A model generated the notes under the pieces. The model was not told the origin of the DNA. It was given only the letters and a program-made list of their open reading frames with translations, and searched no databases. 61,366 bases of DNA, taken from the NCBI GenBank assembly GCA_002391235.1, contig DGRX01000002.1, positions 1-61,366 of the forward strand. The letters run 5' to 3'. Shown here piece by piece: positions 57,366 through 61,366 of the stretch. Each line of letters starts with the position of its first letter. The stretch's first letter is position 1. The stretch comes from Treponema sp. UBA4377 (lineage in GTDB: Bacteria > Spirochaetota > Spirochaetia > Treponematales > Treponemataceae). The position numbers and the translations under genes are program-made.

Positions 57366-58310
57366 ATGTTGCAAAAGAAAACGATTTGTCCTGAATGTTA
57401 TAGCGAGTATCCAAGAATTACGCCTTTTTTTGCGTCAGAGAACTGTTTGAAAAATCACAAGCAATATAAATGTCGAACTTGCGGTCGTTTGGTGTGCATT
57501 GATAAAAATACCGAGATTTCTTATTTCTCAAAATTTAATTTTAAGGAGGCCGCTCGGTATTTGCTCCGTGGCGGCGAGGCTTTTTTTAAAGAAGAATGCG
57601 CTGTATTTGAGAAGCGAGGCAACAACAGTTATTTCCAGATTCTTCCAGTTTATGGCAATCTTTCAAGCAAGAAGCCTGCTTGTTTTCTTCCAACAACATA
57701 CAGACAGGCAGTGAAAAAGCAGACGGGACTTCTTTCTGAGGAAGAAGTGAAAAAATATATTCTTGAACAAAACGAAGAAAGAAGAGTTTGCGATTATTCT
57801 CAATTCCTTGAAGAAAATCTGAACGAACAAAATTTGGAATTTAAATTCACCCAATATGACATAGGAATAATTAAATGCTCCCTAAAAACAAAGTATGAAA
57901 GCTTTTGTCTGTATTTTTATGATGACGAAAATTCAGAAGTGGAAACATCAGATTTTGTTATGCTTGCAAAATGGTTTTATAAAATCTCGTCAGAAAAAGC
58001 AGACCCGTCGGATATATTTAAATTGTTTCCAATTGATGGAGATGCGAGATGCATTAAAGCGGAGAATGGTTTTTTACGTGTATATGAGTTTTGCAGTCCC
58101 AGTGATGAAAATCTACGGCTCTCATGTTTTTGCTCGTATAAGGTCATTTTTGATAATTATAAGTCAGCTTTAAAATCATTTTTGAAAAACGGTTATAACA
58201 GTAAAATGTGGGAAAGACTCTCTTTTAATCCAGACGACGACGCTTATTACGATGGGTTTGAGGGCGCGCCGCTTGAAAAAATTTATGAATGCATTGAAAA
58301 AATAGAATAA
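57366..58310 (+). CDS. Unknown protein with two Cys-knuckles, next to the restriction enzyme
   Basis: A 314-residue protein. Its N-terminus has two possible zinc knuckles: ICPEC (residues 7-11) and CRTCGRLVC (about 36-44), with a CLKNHKQY stretch between. The rest is an unclassified alpha/beta protein with FKEAARYLLRGGEAFFKEECAVF, then repeated acidic and aromatic segments and a C-terminal KSFLKNGYNSKMWERLSFNPDDD. It begins 15 bases after the restriction enzyme stop and is more AT-rich than the core genes. It may be a modulator or DNA-binding partner of the enzyme, but this rests only on position. No enzyme motif was recognised. Confidence 0.62.
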   Translation: MLQKKTICPECYSEYPRITPFFASENCLKNHKQYKCRTCGRLVCIDKNTEISYFSKFNFKEAARYLLRGGEAFFKEECAVFEKRGNNSYFQILPVYGNLSSKKPACFLPTTYRQAVKKQTGLLSEEEVKKYILEQNEERRVCDYSQFLEENLNEQNLEFKFTQYDIGIIKCSLKTKYESFCLYFYDDENSEVETSDFVMLAKWFYKISSEKADPSDIFKLFPIDGDARCIKAENGFLRVYEFCSPSDENLRLSCFCSYKVIFDNYKSALKSFLKNGYNSKMWERLSFNPDDDAYYDGFEGAPLEKIYECIEKIE

Positions 58311-58350
58311 GTTTATAATTGATAATCAATACTGTCCGTTTCTAACAAAA

Positions 58351-59148
58351 TCATCCTTCAAAAAACTCGTAAATCCGGTCCACGTAGTCGGGGGCTTCGT
58401 CGTAGACCGCGTGGCCGTAGTTTTTGTACACGCAGGAACGGGCGGAAGTTCCGGCAAGACGCGCGATTTGTGGAGCGGCGTCCGCGCCGAAGATTTTGTC
58501 AAGGCCTGCGCCTACGGCAAGAATAGGGCATTTTATTTTTGGAAGAATGTCGGACGCGTCAAAGCCTAAAAGGGCGCGCGCAAAAGTGGCGAAGCGCTTT
58601 AGGTCTGCGCTTGTCGCTCCGGCCAGGGAAGCCATAATCGCGTCTTTGTAGCGCTCGTAAAAGCTGGGGGTGTAGACCGCTTGGGCAAAGGCTTGGTTAA
58701 GCTCTGAAAGCTTTTCTTCTTCCGCCAAGCGCGCCCAGCCTTCTATGATCGCGGCGGCGGTGTCCGTCATTTTTGCGCATGTCGAGCCCAAAAAAAGCTT
58801 TGCGGCCAAGTCGGGGCGGCTTTTAGCGAGCGCCTGGGCCGCTATTCCTCCAGCGGAAATTCCCACGACGCAAGCGCCTTTAACGCCTAGCGAGTCCAAG
58901 GCTTCGGCCGCCGCTTGCGCCAAAAAATTCGCGTCGCAACTTTGTGGCGGCTCCAGCGGCCGGTCCAACAAATAAATTTTATACCCGTCCAAAAATTTTT
59001 GGTAGCGCTCGGCCACTGCGCGCGCAAAGGGCATCAGGCTTTTTATGGAAAGCCCCGGCAAAATTATAAGCGGCTTTGCGCCGCGCCCAAAAACGGCGCA
59101 TTCGCATTGCGCGGATTTTGTTTGTACTGTCGTGGCTCTAACTTCCAT
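58351..59148 (-). CDS. Alpha/beta hydrolase
   Basis: A 265-residue alpha/beta-hydrolase-fold protein. The nucleophile elbow is GISAGGIAAQ (Ser in G-x-S-x-G) and the catalytic His is in NYGHAVYDEAPDYV. The oxyanion strand is KPLIILPGLSIK, and the acid is probably Asp in AVGAGLDKIFG. The substrate is unknown; such proteins include esterases and lactonases. I start at MEVRATTVQ (59148); an earlier Met at 59238 would run through a GC-rich repeat and lacks an RBS. It is convergent with the preceding Cys-knuckle gene. It has no signal peptide, so it should be cytoplasmic. Confidence 0.82.
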   Translation of the reverse strand: MEVRATTVQTKSAQCECAVFGRGAKPLIILPGLSIKSLMPFARAVAERYQKFLDGYKIYLLDRPLEPPQSCDANFLAQAAAEALDSLGVKGACVVGISAGGIAAQALAKSRPDLAAKLFLGSTCAKMTDTAAAIIEGWARLAEEEKLSELNQAFAQAVYTPSFYERYKDAIMASLAGATSADLKRFATFARALLGFDASDILPKIKCPILAVGAGLDKIFGADAAPQIARLAGTSARSCVYKNYGHAVYDEAPDYVDRIYEFFEG

Positions 59149-59194
59149 TTTATTAAATGATATAGAAAAAAAGAAAAAGATTCTAGGTCTTTCC

Positions 59195-59298
59195 GCGTGA
59201 GGGATTGTAGCGCCGGAGTGCCGAACGCAGTGAGGCATGAGCCGCGGCTAGTCGGCGAAGCGCGAAAAGCCCGGCCCGCCGCAAGGCGGGACACGCCC
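59195..59298. repeat. GC-rich structured intergenic repeat
   Basis: A block with several short inverted repeats: TGCC/GGCA (59219-59222/59233-59236), and CCCGCC-gcaa-GGCGGG (59275-59290). The GGAGTGCC...GCAGTGAGGCA core recalls, loosely, the GGAGTACC...GAGCAGTG core of the elements near gapA. The rest of 59299-59423 is the AT-rich leader of groEL. Confidence 0.45.
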
Positions 59299-59423
59299 AA
59301 AAAATTCTTCAAAATTCCCCTTGCCGAATCGCTTTTTTTTTATTAAATTTAAAGGTGTAAAAAGAAAATCTTCCAACAAAATTTCTACGGAAATTTCGTA
59401 TAGGAATTTATAGGAGTAAAGTA

Positions 59424-61046
59424 ATGGCAAAACAGTTGTTGTTTAACGAAGACGCGCGCAGAAAGTTGCTTTCGGGCGCTGAGCAAATCGCAAAAGCGGT
59501 GAAAGTTACGCTTGGACCTTGCGGCCGCATGGTAATGCTTGACAAAAAATACGGCTCGCCCACAATCACAAAGGACGGCGTCAGCGTCGCAAAAGAAGTG
59601 GAGCTTAAGGACCCCTACGAAAACATGGGCGCCCAGTTCGTTCGCGAAGTCGCTTCAAAGACAAACGACGACGCCGGTGACGGAACGACGACCGCCACGG
59701 TTTTGGCCTACGCCTTGGTTCGCGAAGGGCTCAAGTCGGTTGCCGCCGGAATGACTCCGATCGCCGTAAAGCGCGGAATGGACAAGGCCGTCGCCACGAC
59801 AATCGCCGAAATCAAAAAGAATTCTAAGCCGGTAAAGGGCGCTGACGACATCACCCACATCGCCACAATTTCCGCCAACAACGACGAGGAAATCGGAAAG
59901 ATGCTCGCCGACGCGATTGAGAAGGTTGGAAAGGACGGAGTCATCACAGTCGAAGAGTCAAAGAACATGGAAACGACTGTTGACACTGTTGAAGGAATGC
60001 AGTTCGACCGCGGATACATTTCGTCTTACTTCATCAACGACCGCGACAGAATGGAAGCCGATTTTGAAGACCCCTACATTTTGATTCACGACAAAAAGAT
60101 TAGCACAATGAAGGACTTGCTCCCGATTTTGGAGAAGGTTGCCAACGAAGGCCGCTCGCTTGTCATCATCGCCGAAGACGTTGACGGAGAGGCTTTGACT
60201 ACTTTGGTCTTGAACACGATTCGCGGAACAATCAAGGTTTGCGCCGTAAAGGCCCCTGGCTTTGGCGACCGCCGCAAGGACATGCTTCAGGACATCGCCA
60301 TTTTGACCGGCGGCCAGGTTGTTTCTGAGGAAGTCGGAATCAAGCTTGAGAACGCCGACATTTCCATGCTCGGAAAGGCTAAGTCTGTCAAGATCGACAA
60401 GGACAACACTACAATCGTTGGAGGCGCGGGCGCAAAGAAAGCCATAGCTGAGCGCGTCGCCGAGATTAAGAACCAGATTGAAAAGTCTACTTCTACATAC
60501 GACAAAGAGCAGCTCCAAAAGCGCTTGGCCAAGCTTGCCGGCGGAGTCGCCGTCATCAACGTTGGCGCCACAACCGAAACTGAGATGAAGGAAAAGAAGT
60601 TCCGCGTTGAGGACACAATCGCCGCCACTCGCGCCGCTTTGGAAGAAGGCGTCGTGGCCGGAGGCGGACTCGCTCTTATCGAAGCCTCAAAGGCCTTGGA
60701 GTCTATTCCCGCCGATTTGTCAGAAGACGAAAAGGTTGGATACAGAATCGTCCGCCGAGCGCTTGAAGAGCCGATTCGCCAGATTGCCGACAACGCCGGA
60801 GTTGACGGAGCGGTCATCGCCGCCCGCGCCAAGAGCGAAAAGAAGGGCGTAGGCTACAACGCTTACACCGGCGAATGGGTCAACATGATTGAAGCCGGAA
60901 TCATCGACCCGGCCAAGGTTACTTGCAGCGCCCTTAAGAACGCCGCCAGCATCGCGGGCACTATGCTCACAACGGAATGCGCGATTACCGACATTCCCGA
61001 GCCCAAGCCCGCCATGCCCGCTCCCAACCCGGAGATGGGGTATTAA
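59424..61046 (+). CDS. groEL: 60-kDa chaperonin GroEL
   Basis: The ATP-dependent folding chamber. The 540-residue sequence has the typical start AKQLLFNEDARRKLLSGAEQIAKAVKVTLGPCGRMVMLDKKYGSPTITKDGVSVAKEVEL. The nucleotide site is GDGTTTATVLAYALVREGLKSV, and later motifs are IITVEESK-like VITVEESKNMETTVD and EGVVAGGGLALIEA. The C-terminus ends PAMPAPNPEMGY instead of the usual GGM repeats, so the cavity tail is altered. No groES gene precedes it, and I see no CIRCE inverted repeat in the leader. Heat-shock control must therefore differ or act elsewhere. TAGGAG precedes ATG 59424. A strong terminator follows. Confidence 0.95.
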   Translation: MAKQLLFNEDARRKLLSGAEQIAKAVKVTLGPCGRMVMLDKKYGSPTITKDGVSVAKEVELKDPYENMGAQFVREVASKTNDDAGDGTTTATVLAYALVREGLKSVAAGMTPIAVKRGMDKAVATTIAEIKKNSKPVKGADDITHIATISANNDEEIGKMLADAIEKVGKDGVITVEESKNMETTVDTVEGMQFDRGYISSYFINDRDRMEADFEDPYILIHDKKISTMKDLLPILEKVANEGRSLVIIAEDVDGEALTTLVLNTIRGTIKVCAVKAPGFGDRRKDMLQDIAILTGGQVVSEEVGIKLENADISMLGKAKSVKIDKDNTTIVGGAGAKKAIAERVAEIKNQIEKSTSTYDKEQLQKRLAKLAGGVAVINVGATTETEMKEKKFRVEDTIAATRAALEEGVVAGGGLALIEASKALESIPADLSEDEKVGYRIVRRALEEPIRQIADNAGVDGAVIAARAKSEKKGVGYNAYTGEWVNMIEAGIIDPAKVTCSALKNAASIAGTMLTTECAITDIPEPKPAMPAPNPEMGY

Positions 61047-61058
61047 GCAATAAAAAAA

Positions 61059-61084
61059 AGCCGCCGAAAGGCGGCTTTTTTTTT
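61059..61084. terminator. Terminator shared by groEL and the convergent guaB
   Basis: AGCCGCC (61059-61065), loop GAAA, GGCGGCT (61070-61076), with T9 on the right and A-run on the left, so it can work in both directions. Confidence 0.85.
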
Positions 61085-61096
61085 GTCTATCTAAAA

Positions 61097-61366
61097 TCAC
61101 TGAGCTCGTATTGATGTATTCCTTACAACGACGTCGTGGGCGCCGCCTTCGCGGAGGCTTGCGGGGCTTACCAAAGTGAGCTTGGCTTTTTCCTGCAATT
61201 CAGGGATTGAAACCGCTCCGCAGTTGCACATTGTGTGGATGATTTTGCTTGTGGTAATCTGAACGTTGTCGTGCAGGCTTCCGGCGTAGGGAACGTATGA
61301 GTCGACGCCTTCCTCAAAGGCCATCTTTTTGGCGCCGCCCAAATCGTAGCGCTGCCAGTTGCGGGC
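61097..61366 (-). CDS. guaB: IMP dehydrogenase, C-terminal part (cut by the window edge)
   Basis: The last 89 codons of IMP dehydrogenase, which makes XMP from IMP in guanine-nucleotide synthesis. The visible sequence starts ARNWQRYDLGGAKK at the edge and includes FEEGVDSYVPYAGSL, IIHTMCNCGAVSIPELQEKAKLTLVS and EGGAHDVVV. It corresponds to the C-terminal flap and final helix of the catalytic barrel. The catalytic Cys loop lies beyond the window. The gene reads leftward and converges on groEL at a shared terminator. Confidence 0.88.
   Translation of the reverse strand, partial: ARNWQRYDLGGAKKMAFEEGVDSYVPYAGSLHDNVQITTSKIIHTMCNCGAVSIPELQEKAKLTLVSPASLREGGAHDVVVRNTSIRAQ

Noticed and set aside
59299..59423. 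CIRCE/HrcA operator before groEL
   Set aside because: No TTAGCACTC...GAGTGCTAA-type inverted repeat was found in the leader.

Overview
This 61 kb window most likely comes from a host-associated Treponema or close spirochaete relative. The call is an inference from gene content: many lipoproteins with a Cys lipobox after a short hydrophobic stretch, formylglycine-generating-enzyme (FGE) fold surface proteins, BspA-like and InlB-type repeat proteins, Rpn-type nucleases, stand-alone GroEL, a second type IIA topoisomerase, and sigma70-like promoters. Base composition looks near 50% GC in the core and visibly lower at about 45.8-48.7 kb. No rRNA, tRNA, CRISPR array, integrase or insertion sequence transposase was seen.

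Layout. 0.4-1.5 kb: FGE-fold lipoprotein gene with a G8 run in its promoter and an in-frame TAG. 1.6-7.6 kb: PptA-like tautomerase, ParE-type topoisomerase with a histone-H1-like tail, two genes of an amino-acid ABC importer, and ParC. 7.6-12.6 kb: membrane protein, YigZ/IMPACT protein, ThrE-type exporter, AspT/YidE-type permease and a HAD phosphatase. 12.6-14.3 kb: gapA, with a relic of a second gap gene, duplicated terminators and small structured repeats just downstream. 14.4-22.1 kb: two very large lipoproteins with beta-helix repeats; the first ends in an FGE fold and the second in a BspA-type leucine-rich domain. Both carry gene-disrupting changes. 22.2-25.2 kb: Rpn-family nuclease, Phd/VapC toxin-antitoxin pair, folE and a RibD/DHFR-like gene.

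25.3-37.6 kb is a tightly packed run. It starts with a partner-switching set: STAS anti-anti-sigma factor, GHL10-type lipoprotein, RsbW-like kinase, an unknown protein, a 959-residue sensor-MFS fusion, and a membrane PP2C/SpoIIE phosphatase. It continues into an oligopeptide ABC transporter (OppB, a fused OppC-OppD, OppF). The arrangement suggests an envelope signalling circuit that ties a transporter-shaped sensor to control of a sigma factor or other partner, with peptide uptake in the same transcript. 37.6-45.2 kb: WYL regulator with a shared palindromic operator candidate, then exported LPP20/CsgG-like proteins and an InlB/BspA-type lipoprotein. 45.2-49 kb: accessory stretch with an orphan sigma region 4, ankyrin repeats, a YoeB toxin-antitoxin pair, a nuclease-like protein, a WYL relic and an orphan HTH regulator. 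49-54.2 kb: PfkB kinase, thrS, an outer-membrane-like protein, a lipoprotein and rnhA. 54.4-58.3 kb: MmeI-like restriction-modification enzyme and a Cys-knuckle protein. 58.3-61.4 kb: alpha/beta hydrolase, groEL and the 3' end of guaB.

Signals that cross gene boundaries: (1) several genes show a -10 box only 6-10 nt before the start codon and no Shine-Dalgarno sequence, which points to leaderless mRNAs; (2) exported-protein genes repeatedly carry a single in-frame stop or frameshift; (3) short Gln-rich peptides encoded by CAAGNCCAA repeats are inserted in unrelated proteins; (4) two copies of an element with three covarying stems lie beside the gap terminators, and a second small hairpin family has a copy inserted in the gap relic.
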